From Chryseosolibacter sp964438975 (lineage in GTDB: Bacteria; Bacteroidota; Bacteroidia; Cytophagales; Cyclobacteriaceae): DNA of 64,000 nt. Positions 53,643 to 61,349 of this stretch are shown one piece after another. Location of the stretch: assembly GCA_964438975.1 (NCBI GenBank), contig CAYTMU010000015.1, forward strand, positions 1 through 64,000, written 5' to 3'. The notes beneath the pieces were generated by a model. The model worked only from the letters and a program-made list of their open reading frames with translations, had not been told where the DNA came from and ran no database searches. A program made the position numbers and the translations under genes. Each line of letters begins with the position of its first letter. Position 1 is the first letter of the stretch.

Positions 53643-54602
53643 TCAAAAACGGTAATAGTAGCTGCAAGTCATGACCGCATCACGGGTTAGTCCGTCCGGA
53701 TTGTGATTGCGTTGCGTAATCTTTGTTCCGTATAAAAGTCGCACGCCGGTTCTCACGTTGAAACTGTATCCTGCCGTTCCGATGGCGGACATCGCGAGTC
53801 CGGTGGTGCCATTCGGTCGGATTCGCTCGCCGGTTTCGGGGTTGGTCACTTCGTCGCTTGTAATTCGGTAGATAGGAAGCGCTCCGACGGAGAAATTGAA
53901 TCGTGAGAACCGGAAGTTGCGCTCTACTCGCAACATGATATCGGTCCCGCGCTTCAGTTCATAAGCGCCGTGATTATCTCGCACATATTCTTCGCCCTCG
54001 CCATTGAGGTACACGGGTATCCACGAATCGTGCGTGAACTGGTTGTTGTTCGTGTTGAACGGGATCTGTATACCGGTTGCGAGAAGCCACTCGCGGCTGA
54101 TCAGTGAAAAGCCCGCGATAAAATCATAGGTACCCAGACTTGTCTGATAATACATCGGCAGGGGGAAATCATGGACATCGTCGGTGAGATTGGCGTCGTT
54201 GCTCGGAATCTTCGTTCCCACGGACACACTGTAGTCGAATACGCCGATGCTCCCGACTTTTCGCGTCAGGCATAGTGAAATATCGCTCAGACCGGAAGTA
54301 TTCCCGAAGTTTCCTTGTACAGCCTGATACGGGAGTTTCACCTGAAGAAAGGTTTTGTCGTCGACTATGTTGAAGTTAAGGTCGAGGGTAGCCACGTAGA
54401 CGACGGGCGAAAGTGTGGTCGTGCCGCGGTAGAAACTCAACTCCATCGACCGGAGTTTAAGTGGAATATTGTTGTAGAAGGGCTGGTCGGGTTTCATCGC
54501 ACCCATCGTGCAAAAGCCGGCATCGCTACAGCCCTGTGCAGCCGAGGAGCCAAAGCGAAACAGACATACCACTGCTAAGAGTGCGGGTAGAGTTGTTCTC
54601 AT
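53643..54602 (-). CDS. Outer-membrane-type protein coupled to the CHAT protease gene
   Basis: This 319-residue protein has a signal peptide (MRTTLPALLAVVCLFRFGSSA). A short Cys-containing segment (QGCSDAGFCTMG) is followed by amphipathic beta-strands (LRSMELSFYRGTTTLSPVVY, NFRFSRFNFSVGALPIYR, VMTCSYYYRF). The final Phe fits a barrel that is inserted by the BAM complex. I do not recognise a named family; it looks like a transporter-type barrel. It ends TGA-T-ATG into the CHAT gene. The ATG at 54602 starts the signal peptide; a TATCTTTG box lies 16 bp before it. Confidence 0.75.
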   Translation of the reverse strand: MRTTLPALLAVVCLFRFGSSAAQGCSDAGFCTMGAMKPDQPFYNNIPLKLRSMELSFYRGTTTLSPVVYVATLDLNFNIVDDKTFLQVKLPYQAVQGNFGNTSGLSDISLCLTRKVGSIGVFDYSVSVGTKIPSNDANLTDDVHDFPLPMYYQTSLGTYDFIAGFSLISREWLLATGIQIPFNTNNNQFTHDSWIPVYLNGEGEEYVRDNHGAYELKRGTDIMLRVERNFRFSRFNFSVGALPIYRITSDEVTNPETGERIRPNGTTGLAMSAIGTAGYSFNVRTGVRLLYGTKITQRNHNPDGLTRDAVMTCSYYYRF

Positions 54603-54618
54603 CTTCGCGGGGTTTAAG

Positions 54619-54626
54619 CAAAGATA
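54619..54626 (-). promoter_or_regulatory. Putative -7 promoter box for the outer-membrane protein/CHAT operon
   Basis: It reads TATCTTTG on the minus strand, a perfect TAnnTTTG. The -33 position falls inside the family B repeat and has no TTG. Confidence 0.4.
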
Positions 54627-54633
54627 GTAAAAT

Positions 54634-54732
54634 GGTCGACAGTCCACGGTCCACGGTCCACGGTTGAGGGTTTCACGTAAATCCAGGCGTGTTCCTGCAA
54701 TCTGTGGACTGTCGACCGTGGACCGTGGACCG
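54634..54732. repeat. Dispersed palindromic repeat, family B copy 3
   Basis: The left arm has GGTCGACAGTCCACGG followed by tandem TCCACGG units; the right arm has CTGTGGACTGTCGACCG followed by TGGACCG units. About 37 bp of non-repeat sequence separates the arms. It lies between the -7 box of the outer-membrane gene and the stop codon of the M23 peptidase gene at 54740. Confidence 0.85.
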
Positions 54733-54739
54733 CTTTATG

Positions 54740-55720
54740 CTACATTCCGAGCGATTGATTCTCTGCGGAGGCGAGCTCGAGTATCTTCTCGTACTCGGCG
54801 GGAGTGAGGTCGTTAAAGAAGTAGTGAACAGGGTCTACGCGCTGGTCGTTGATGAAGACCTCGTAGTGCAAATGCGGCGCGGTGGAGAGGCCCGTGTTGC
54901 CGACGTAGCCGATCAGGTCTCCGCGCTTGACTTGCTGACCTTTTTTCACGGCGAAATCATGCATGTGAGCATAGCGTGTGCGGTAGCCAAAACCGTGATC
55001 GATCTCCACCATCTTGCCGTATCCGCTGAAGCGAATCTCTACCTTTTCAACCGCTCCGTCAGCTGTTGCATAGATCGGTGTTCCAATACTGGCGGCGAAG
55101 TCGATACCGGTGTGCATTTTTTTCATCTTATACACCGGATGGATACGCATACCGAAACCCGACGCCAGCGCGATCAGTTGTTTGTTCGCGATTGGCTGAA
55201 TTGCAGGAATGGACGCGTATAGTTTTTCTTTCTTCTGTGCCAGTTGTACCACTTCGTCCTGCGACTTGGATTCAATGTAGAGTTTGCGTCGAACACGGTC
55301 GACTTTTTCGTGAAGCGCCACAACGAGGTCGGTGTGACTGATGTTCCTGTTCCGGATGTCGGCATAGCGGTCAGCCCCGCCGATACCAGCGTCGCGGACG
55401 GCTTTGTCGATCGGTTCTGCGCCGAGTACAACCCGGTAGATGTTATCGTCGCGGTCTTCGATGCTGTTGAGGATCTGGCTGAGTTGCTCGACGTCTTTGT
55501 TTAGTTTATCGTAGTAGAATTCCAACTCTTTAACTTCATTCTTCAGCAACAGTTCCTGAGGTGATTCGAAGTAGTTGACGTACAGGATGAGGAGCCCGAC
55601 GGCCATCATCACGGTCAGCGAGAGGAACCCCAGCGCATTCAATACAATGTCGCTTTTCCGGGTCCTGACCCGCTCGTATTTGCAGGTCTCGGTGTCGTAG
55701 TAATACTTGATACGTGCCAT
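54740..55720 (-). CDS. M23-family metallopeptidase with membrane anchor
   Basis: This 326-residue protein has a short cytoplasmic N-terminus, one membrane segment (about 28-50, FLSLTVMMAVGLLILYV) and a coiled-coil stretch (55-95 and 135-170). The LytM/M23 domain follows with zinc ligands H203 and D207 (HTGIDFAASIGTPI) and H283-L-H285 (APHLHYEVFI). Such proteins cut peptidoglycan cross-bridges or, if linked to division, activate other hydrolases; here all zinc ligands are present. It ends 8 bp before a family B repeat. Confidence 0.93.
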   Translation of the reverse strand: MARIKYYYDTETCKYERVRTRKSDIVLNALGFLSLTVMMAVGLLILYVNYFESPQELLLKNEVKELEFYYDKLNKDVEQLSQILNSIEDRDDNIYRVVLGAEPIDKAVRDAGIGGADRYADIRNRNISHTDLVVALHEKVDRVRRKLYIESKSQDEVVQLAQKKEKLYASIPAIQPIANKQLIALASGFGMRIHPVYKMKKMHTGIDFAASIGTPIYATADGAVEKVEIRFSGYGKMVEIDHGFGYRTRYAHMHDFAVKKGQQVKRGDLIGYVGNTGLSTAPHLHYEVFINDQRVDPVHYFFNDLTPAEYEKILELASAENQSLGM

Positions 55721-55912
55721 TTCCTCAGCAATTTATGCGTTACCGGACGAATAAGCTGTTTTTAGCGTCCTTTCAGGTCAAAGTTCCGTTTCAGAACTCC
55801 ACCATATGCCTCGAATGAATACCACGGGGTACGCATGTAAGACTTTTCTGCGCAACGGGCCCGAATAGGGGCTTCTGCTCCGAACAGAGGCTGTATGTTG
55901 CGACCACAATTG

Positions 55913-56953
55913 TTATGCCGGCTTGCCCTTTAAGAAAGGTAATTTTTCCGACCGACCTTTCTTAAACACCTGTCGGCCCTTATTTACTCCCTTCCGGAGT
56001 TCCTTTTGCTTCTCCGGTGGCAGGGCCAGCGTCTCGACACATTCTTGAGAGCAGCATTCCTGGTACTTTTCTCTGCATTCTATACACTGGATGAATAAAA
56101 GGTGACACCCGTCGTTTTTGCAATTCGTGTGGTCATCGCACGGCTTTCCACACTGATGACATGTTGCAATGACATGATCGGTAATACGCTCGCCGAGGCG
56201 CTCATCGAAGACGAAATTTTTTCCGATGAACCGGTTTTCAAGTCCCCGTTCCTGGACTTCCTTCGCATACTGAATGATCCCTCCGTCGAGCTGAAACACG
56301 TTGCGAAAGCCGAGGTGTTTCATCCATGCGCTCGCTTTTTCGCAGCGGATTCCACCGGTGCAATACATCAGCAGGTTCTTTTCTTTCTGATCCTTCATCA
56401 GATCTTCGACTACCCGCAGTTCGTCGCGGAAGGTATCGACATTCGGGCGGATCGCATCGATAAAGTGGCCCACCTCGCTTTCGTAATGGTTGCGCATATC
56501 CACGATAACTGTGTCAGGACGTTGTGCGAGCCGGTTGAATTCTTCTGCATGGACGTGTACGCCGTGGTTGGTTACATCGAATGATTCGTCGTCGAGACCG
56601 TCGGCGACAATTTTTTTCCGGACGAGGATCTTGAGTTTGAAGAACGACTTGCCATCGTCTTGCACGGCGGTGTTGAGGCGCACGCCTTTCAGAAAGGGAA
56701 TGCTGTAGAGATAATCCCGAAAGGCGTCGAATGACTCCGTCAATACGCTGATCTGAGCGTTGACACCTTCGCGAGCAACGTATAGTCTGCCGAGCACACC
56801 TTGCTCATGCAAGGTCGTGTAGAGCTCATTGCGGAAGGAGGACGGGTCCGCAATATGGTGGTACTTGTAGAATGAGACGGTTGTGCGTTTCTCCGTCGTT
56901 GCGTGCATCTTCTCCTTGAGAAGACGCCCGTTAACTTTATTGTGTAATGCCAT
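55913..56953 (-). CDS. trhO: tRNA uridine(34) hydroxylase, rhodanese family
   Basis: This 346-residue TrhO (YceA-type) protein takes part in oxygen-dependent 5-hydroxyuridine formation at the tRNA wobble base. The N-terminal domain has RLYVAREGVNAQISV and the central rhodanese domain has C198 in MYCTGGIRCEKASAW. The C-terminus has a cysteine-rich zinc-binding region (CHQCGKPC, NCKNDGCH, QCIECREKYQECCSQEC), as in this family's longer members. The ATG at 56953 is used; an ATG at 56908 is possible. A TATCTTTG box lies about 50 bp upstream. Confidence 0.92.
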   Translation of the reverse strand: MALHNKVNGRLLKEKMHATTEKRTTVSFYKYHHIADPSSFRNELYTTLHEQGVLGRLYVAREGVNAQISVLTESFDAFRDYLYSIPFLKGVRLNTAVQDDGKSFFKLKILVRKKIVADGLDDESFDVTNHGVHVHAEEFNRLAQRPDTVIVDMRNHYESEVGHFIDAIRPNVDTFRDELRVVEDLMKDQKEKNLLMYCTGGIRCEKASAWMKHLGFRNVFQLDGGIIQYAKEVQERGLENRFIGKNFVFDERLGERITDHVIATCHQCGKPCDDHTNCKNDGCHLLFIQCIECREKYQECCSQECVETLALPPEKQKELRKGVNKGRQVFKKGRSEKLPFLKGKPA

Positions 56954-57004
56954 AAAACCCTGAATAATCGCAGGTTAGACAGGTTTTTGATGTTATTGAA
57001 GGAA

Positions 57005-57012
57005 CAAAGATA
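57005..57012 (-). promoter_or_regulatory. Putative -7 promoter box for trhO
   Basis: It reads TATCTTTG on the minus strand, a perfect TAnnTTTG, 51 bp before the start codon. A family B repeat lies just upstream and covers the -33 position. Confidence 0.4.
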
Positions 57013-57026
57013 GTGAAAATGCCCAA

Positions 57027-57054
57027 AACTGTGGACCGTCGACTGTGGACTACT
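57027..57054. repeat. Dispersed palindromic repeat, family B copy 4 (short)
   Basis: It reads AAACTGTGGACCGTCGACTG then TGGACTAC. This single half-unit touches the stop codon of the zinc-ribbon-like gene at 57053. The preceding AAAGATAGTGAAAATG is shared with copies 1 and 3. Confidence 0.75.
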
Positions 57055-57670
57055 ATGGCCCTCCCCATTCTCCACGCAGCAATTTGTTATATTCTTCACA
57101 CGTCAGGATGCCGTGTTCATTGCAATAGGAGCAAGTCTTGTAGGAGTCGCCGAAAGGACCTTTGCGAACGATCACGTGACTACCCTGACATACCGGACAC
57201 GTCACCTTTCCCGTTGGTCCACAGTCAATATCGAAGTTGTTTGACAGCAAATCCTTTGTTCTCTGGGAAGCTTCGTCCTTTTCGCGAAGATACTCTGCTT
57301 CGGCTTTTGCGAGCAACTTCGTGGCTTCCTGGTAGAACTGCCCGGTCGTACCTCTTAACTGGATGTACTTATTCAACCAGTCGATCGATTGCTTATGCAA
57401 ACCGAGTTGGTGGGAATTCTTTCCAAAGTAAAATGTAAGGTCGGAGGGGACACTGCGAATATTCTGCAATACGTATCTGAATTTTTCGTCGGCGCGCACG
57501 TGCTCGCCGTGGTCCATAAAGTAGACTCCGGAATCGAGTTCACGAAGCGTCATCGCATGTTTACGCTGCTCTTCCTGTCGCAGGTATTCAAGGGTCCTCG
57601 CGTCTTGCGCGGACGCCGTGAGTGCAAACAGGAGTGGTATTAGTCCGCTGAGTAATTGTGTAACCTTCAT
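57053..57670 (-). CDS. Exported protein with zinc-ribbon-like C-terminus
   Basis: This 205-residue protein has a signal peptide (MKVTQLLSGLIPLLFALTASA). A helical repeat-like middle follows (LGLHKQSIDWLNKYIQLRG, FYQEATKLLAKAEAEYLRE). The C-terminal cysteine cluster CPVCQGSHVI...TCSYCNEHGILTC resembles the CxxCxGxG zinc repeats of DnaJ. An exported DnaJ-type zinc ribbon is unusual. I do not recognise the family. It starts 23 bp after the second Gfo/Idh/MocA gene, so it is probably the last gene of the sugar-oxidation operon. Confidence 0.75.
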   Translation of the reverse strand: MKVTQLLSGLIPLLFALTASAQDARTLEYLRQEEQRKHAMTLRELDSGVYFMDHGEHVRADEKFRYVLQNIRSVPSDLTFYFGKNSHQLGLHKQSIDWLNKYIQLRGTTGQFYQEATKLLAKAEAEYLREKDEASQRTKDLLSNNFDIDCGPTGKVTCPVCQGSHVIVRKGPFGDSYKTCSYCNEHGILTCEEYNKLLRGEWGGP

Positions 57671-57693
57671 TTCCCGTTGTTCCTTCACCTTAC

Positions 57694-59124
57694 TTATTCC
57701 CCCAATGTCCATCCAGGGCGATATGTTCTTCGCACGAACTGATTGGCCTCATCAAAGTTGGTGATCTTCATATTTCGGGCATCCCAAAGCAGTTTCTTTC
57801 GTCCCGGGTACTGATTGTTTTCTTCTCCGCGTATCGCGTAGCTTCGCAGCGCCAGATTGCCCATAATCACGGCCTCCGTGAACGGGCCCGCGAATTCGAA
57901 CGGAGAACTTATCTTCATTTTTCCGTAGCCTGCGCGGCAGGCATCTACCCATTGGGTGTAGTGGCCAGCCTCGCTTCCTTCCACACGGGGTATCGTTGGC
58001 TTTGGCAATGCCCCCTGCATGCGCGATGTGGGCAGTAACACCGGCGGAGTATTATAGTTCCCCATCAGTTTGCCTTTTGTACCCTCGAAAATGTAGCCAC
58101 CGTCAACATCACCCATTTGTTCATTCGGCATCAGTTCCTCCGGGCGCTTCGGTAGCAGACCTCCATCCATCCATGTAAGTTTGATATTTCCCTTGCCATC
58201 TGTGCGCGGGAAATTCAGGTGGATGATTGAGGAGGCGGGGCAACTCTCGCGGTAGTCGGCTTGCTGAAAAGGTCCGCTCCATGCCGTCGTCGCACTGCAC
58301 TCGACCTCATTCGGAAAATCGATCGGCAGGATCCGGAATGCGGCGTCCATGACATGGCAGCCCATATCTCCGAGTGCACCGGTGCCGAATTCCCACCAGC
58401 CACGCCAGTTGAACGGGTGGTATGCAGGATTGTAGTCGACGTGGGCCGCCGGACCAAGCCAAAGATCCCAGTCGAGTTCGCTGGGTATCGGATGTTGACC
58501 GGATGGTGCGGGGATGCCCTGCGGCCACACAGGACGATTCGTCCATGCGGTCACGTTCGTGACATCGCCGATCAGCCCGGCATCGACGAACTCCTTTGCA
58601 CGACGCACCGCTTCTGCGGAGGCGTACTGGTTGCCCATCTGTGTAACGAGTTTGTTTTTCTTCGCGGTTTCAGCGAGAAGTCGGGCCTCATGGATAGACC
58701 AGGTAAGAGGCTTCTGAACGTATACGTGTTTGCCGCGATTCATTGCTGCCATCGCAGCGACGGCGTGGGTGTGATCGGGTGTGGAGACTGTCACGGCATC
58801 AATGCCTTTATTCTCCTTGTCGAGCATGACCCTGAAATCACGATAGAACCTCGCATTCGGAAAATTCTTCTTCGACCTGGCGGCTTGGCGCTCATCGACA
58901 TCACACAGGAACACGACCCGCGCGTGCGGATTACCGGCGACGCCGGTCAGATCACTCGTGCCTTTACCTCCCACGCCGATCCCGGCGATGTAGACTGTGT
59001 CGCTGGGCGGGATAAATCCTTTACCGCCCAGGACAAATCTGGGAACGATAGCAAAAGCCGCCCCGGCGACAGTTGCAGTTCTAAGGAACTCTCTTCGGGA
59101 AGATCTGCCTCTTGCTTTCTTCAT
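57694..59124 (-). CDS. Gfo/Idh/MocA-family oxidoreductase with Tat signal (copy 2)
   Basis: This 476-residue protein begins with a Tat signal (SSRREFLRTATVAGAAFAIV) and so is probably exported folded with its cofactor. The NAD(P)-binding loop is GIGVGGKG, and VSTPDHTHAV and the lysine segment KHVYVQKPLTWS carry the expected EKP-like motif (here QKP). The C-terminal half is the substrate domain (WDLWLGPAAHVDYNPAYHPFNWRGWWEFGTGALGDMGCH). It is a close paralog of the gene at 59165 with the same arrangement of motifs. The sugar substrate is unknown. Confidence 0.9.
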   Translation of the reverse strand: MKKARGRSSRREFLRTATVAGAAFAIVPRFVLGGKGFIPPSDTVYIAGIGVGGKGTSDLTGVAGNPHARVVFLCDVDERQAARSKKNFPNARFYRDFRVMLDKENKGIDAVTVSTPDHTHAVAAMAAMNRGKHVYVQKPLTWSIHEARLLAETAKKNKLVTQMGNQYASAEAVRRAKEFVDAGLIGDVTNVTAWTNRPVWPQGIPAPSGQHPIPSELDWDLWLGPAAHVDYNPAYHPFNWRGWWEFGTGALGDMGCHVMDAAFRILPIDFPNEVECSATTAWSGPFQQADYRESCPASSIIHLNFPRTDGKGNIKLTWMDGGLLPKRPEELMPNEQMGDVDGGYIFEGTKGKLMGNYNTPPVLLPTSRMQGALPKPTIPRVEGSEAGHYTQWVDACRAGYGKMKISSPFEFAGPFTEAVIMGNLALRSYAIRGEENNQYPGRKKLLWDARNMKITNFDEANQFVRRTYRPGWTLGE

Positions 59125-59164
59125 ACCTGTCCTTCCGTGTTTGCTGAGAAGCTCTGCTTTGATT

Positions 59165-60628
59165 TTACTTACCCAATGTCCAACCCTGGCGATATTCACG
59201 TTTCACAAACTGATTCGCGGGATCGAAATTGGTAATTTTCATATTCTGACCATCCCACATCAACTTGATGTTGCGGCCAGGGTAGTTGAATTGTCCGGGT
59301 CTGTCCTGACGCTCTTCACGAATGTCGTGGCTCCGTATCGCGAGATTACCCATGAGTATTGTCTCGGTGAGCGGCCCTGCGATCTCGAACGGCGAACTGA
59401 CTTCCATCTTGCCATAACCGGCGAGACACGCCTCCACCCACTGTGCGTAGTGGCCGTTCGCGCCGTTAGGTACGCGCGCGATGCTCTGCTTCACTTTTGC
59501 TTCAGCGGTCTTGGATGTCGGCAGCAACTGAGGATTAGCACCATAAGTGCTACACATCATCTTACCTTTTGATCCGACAAATATTACACCATTGCCACCA
59601 TCACCCATGATCTCGTTAGGTCCGAGCTCGTCGGGTCTCGGCGGCTGGATACCGCCGTCCATCCAGTGGAGTTTGAGGTTTCCTTTTCCTTTTCCCGGGA
59701 AAGTGAAGATCACATAGGATGAGGGAGGGCAGCTTTCAGGGAAATATCCGCGTTGGAATTCATCGACGTAAACACTGCCGACACTTGCTGTTACATCCAG
59801 TGGGTAATTCAGGTTGAGCACGCGGAACGGTGGCTCCACCAGGTGGCATGCCATGTCGCCCAGCGCTCCGGTACCATAGTCCCACCAGCCCCTCCAGTTG
59901 AACGGGACGATCTTATCCACGAACTCTTTGTAGGGGGCAGTACCCAGCCACAGATCCCAGTCAAGTTCCTTCGGCACCTCAGCTGGCTGTGCCGGCCATT
60001 GGATACCTTGCGGCCATACCGGCCTGTTTGTCCACACGTACACCGTGTTGACATCACCGATGAGGCCGGCGTTATACCATTCGCGTAGCTGCCTGACGCC
60101 ATCACCGGATGCACCTTGGTTTCCCATCTGGGTGACAACCTTGTATTTTTTCGCTGCCTCAGTCAGGATACGAGCTTCGTAGATGTCGTGTGTCAAGGGC
60201 TTCTGAACATAGACGTGTTTCCCGAGTTGCATGGCAGCCAATGCCTGCACCGCGTGGTTGTGATCGGGAGTTGAAACGGATACCGCATCGATCGTTCGGT
60301 GCTCCTTATCGAGCATCTCGCGAAAATCTTTGTAGTATTTGGCTTTCGGGAACGCTGCTATCGACTTGGCTGCGCGGCGATCATCCACATCGCAGAGGAA
60401 GGTAATTTCCGCTTTTCCGCTTTTTGCAAAGTTCGCGATATCGCTTTCACCCTTTCCTCCCACGCCGATACCGGCAACGTAAAGGGTGTCGCTGGGTGCG
60501 CGGTACCCTTTGCCCAACACAGACCTTGGAACAATGGTAAACGCTGCTGCCGCGAGACCGGCTGACTGAATGAATTTCCTGCGCGAAAGATCGCTCTTGG
60601 TAGATTTTTTATTTTTTCGGGAAGACAT
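59165..60628 (-). CDS. Gfo/Idh/MocA-family oxidoreductase with Tat signal (copy 1)
   Basis: This 487-residue protein has a Tat signal (DLSRRKFIQSAGLAAAAFTI). The same family blocks as its downstream paralog follow: GIGVGGKG, VSTPDHNHAVQALAAM, KHVYVQKPLTHD, WDLWLGTAPYKEF and NWRGWWDYGTGALGDMACH. It lies between the gluconate-dehydrogenase subunit 3 gene (20 bp) and its paralog (40 bp). The pair probably arose by tandem duplication. In related clusters such proteins act on oxidised sugars (3-keto sugars); that is inference here. Confidence 0.9.
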   Translation of the reverse strand: MSSRKNKKSTKSDLSRRKFIQSAGLAAAAFTIVPRSVLGKGYRAPSDTLYVAGIGVGGKGESDIANFAKSGKAEITFLCDVDDRRAAKSIAAFPKAKYYKDFREMLDKEHRTIDAVSVSTPDHNHAVQALAAMQLGKHVYVQKPLTHDIYEARILTEAAKKYKVVTQMGNQGASGDGVRQLREWYNAGLIGDVNTVYVWTNRPVWPQGIQWPAQPAEVPKELDWDLWLGTAPYKEFVDKIVPFNWRGWWDYGTGALGDMACHLVEPPFRVLNLNYPLDVTASVGSVYVDEFQRGYFPESCPPSSYVIFTFPGKGKGNLKLHWMDGGIQPPRPDELGPNEIMGDGGNGVIFVGSKGKMMCSTYGANPQLLPTSKTAEAKVKQSIARVPNGANGHYAQWVEACLAGYGKMEVSSPFEIAGPLTETILMGNLAIRSHDIREERQDRPGQFNYPGRNIKLMWDGQNMKITNFDPANQFVKREYRQGWTLGK

Positions 60629-60648
60629 AACGGTTGATTAATGATGGC

Positions 60649-61302
60649 TTATGAATCGAAGTTAAGACATATTTCCAGGGTACGCTCGTCGTATGCGAGT
60701 CCGTACTGATCCAGCACGTCTTGTGGCACGCCGTTCCACTGATTGGGACGGTTGCCCACATATCCCAGGTCGTCGATGCCTATTTTACTGGTGAAGAATC
60801 CACACGCCGTCAGGTCACGCATCCTGTTGAAGAACGCGACACCCTGAGCCATTTCCGGTTTTGCTTTCTGAGGGAAGGCTATCGCGTCGACTATCTCGAT
60901 GCGTTGTTGTTCGCTGCATGAAACGAAGTCAGTGTTGAAGCGGCGAAGGCATTGGAGATCGAGCCACTTGATCCCCCCGCGCAGTGGTAACTGGTGTTCG
61001 GGTCTGTCTTTGGCCATGAACTCGATGAAAGCAGGAACACCGGCATCCGATGCGCTTCCGGATTTTTCGTCCTTCGGAATGATGATATCGCTGAGCACTG
61101 TGATCGTCTTCATTTCGTGCTCATCGAAGAACGTTTCGGACGCCAGCTTCCGCTCGCGTACAACTTCTTCCTCGGTGCGATCATAGGAGAGTGTGCTCGC
61201 CGGAGGTGGGGTCGTCCCTGTTTTGGAAGGCTCGCACTGGATCAACAGACCGGCACCTACCGTTCCGGCAGCCATTGACTTCAGGTATTTTCTTCTGTCC
61301 AT
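60649..61302 (-). CDS. Gluconate 2-dehydrogenase subunit 3-family protein, Tat lipoprotein
   Basis: This 217-residue small subunit has an N-terminus combining a twin-arginine signal (MDRRKYLKSMAAGTVGAG) and a lipobox (LIQC). The family core includes SDIIIPKDEKSGSASDAGV, PAFIEFMAKDRPEHQ and a C-terminal GYVGNRPNQWNGVP. In FAD-dependent sugar dehydrogenases the small subunit helps carry the GMC catalytic subunit through the Tat system. The GMC gene is 47 bp upstream. The ATG at 61302 is preferred because it begins the signal directly. Confidence 0.88.
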   Translation of the reverse strand: MDRRKYLKSMAAGTVGAGLLIQCEPSKTGTTPPPASTLSYDRTEEEVVRERKLASETFFDEHEMKTITVLSDIIIPKDEKSGSASDAGVPAFIEFMAKDRPEHQLPLRGGIKWLDLQCLRRFNTDFVSCSEQQRIEIVDAIAFPQKAKPEMAQGVAFFNRMRDLTACGFFTSKIGIDDLGYVGNRPNQWNGVPQDVLDQYGLAYDERTLEICLNFDS

Positions 61303-61349
61303 TTTTTCAGAATTCAAGATTTGACATTCGATGTTCTGGCATTCATATA

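Noticed and set aside
58261..59235. Long open frame (324 codons) on the plus strand opposite the Gfo/Idh/MocA gene
   Set aside because: It is antisense to a well-supported gene, has no recognisable motif and its composition fits a shadow of GC-rich third positions.
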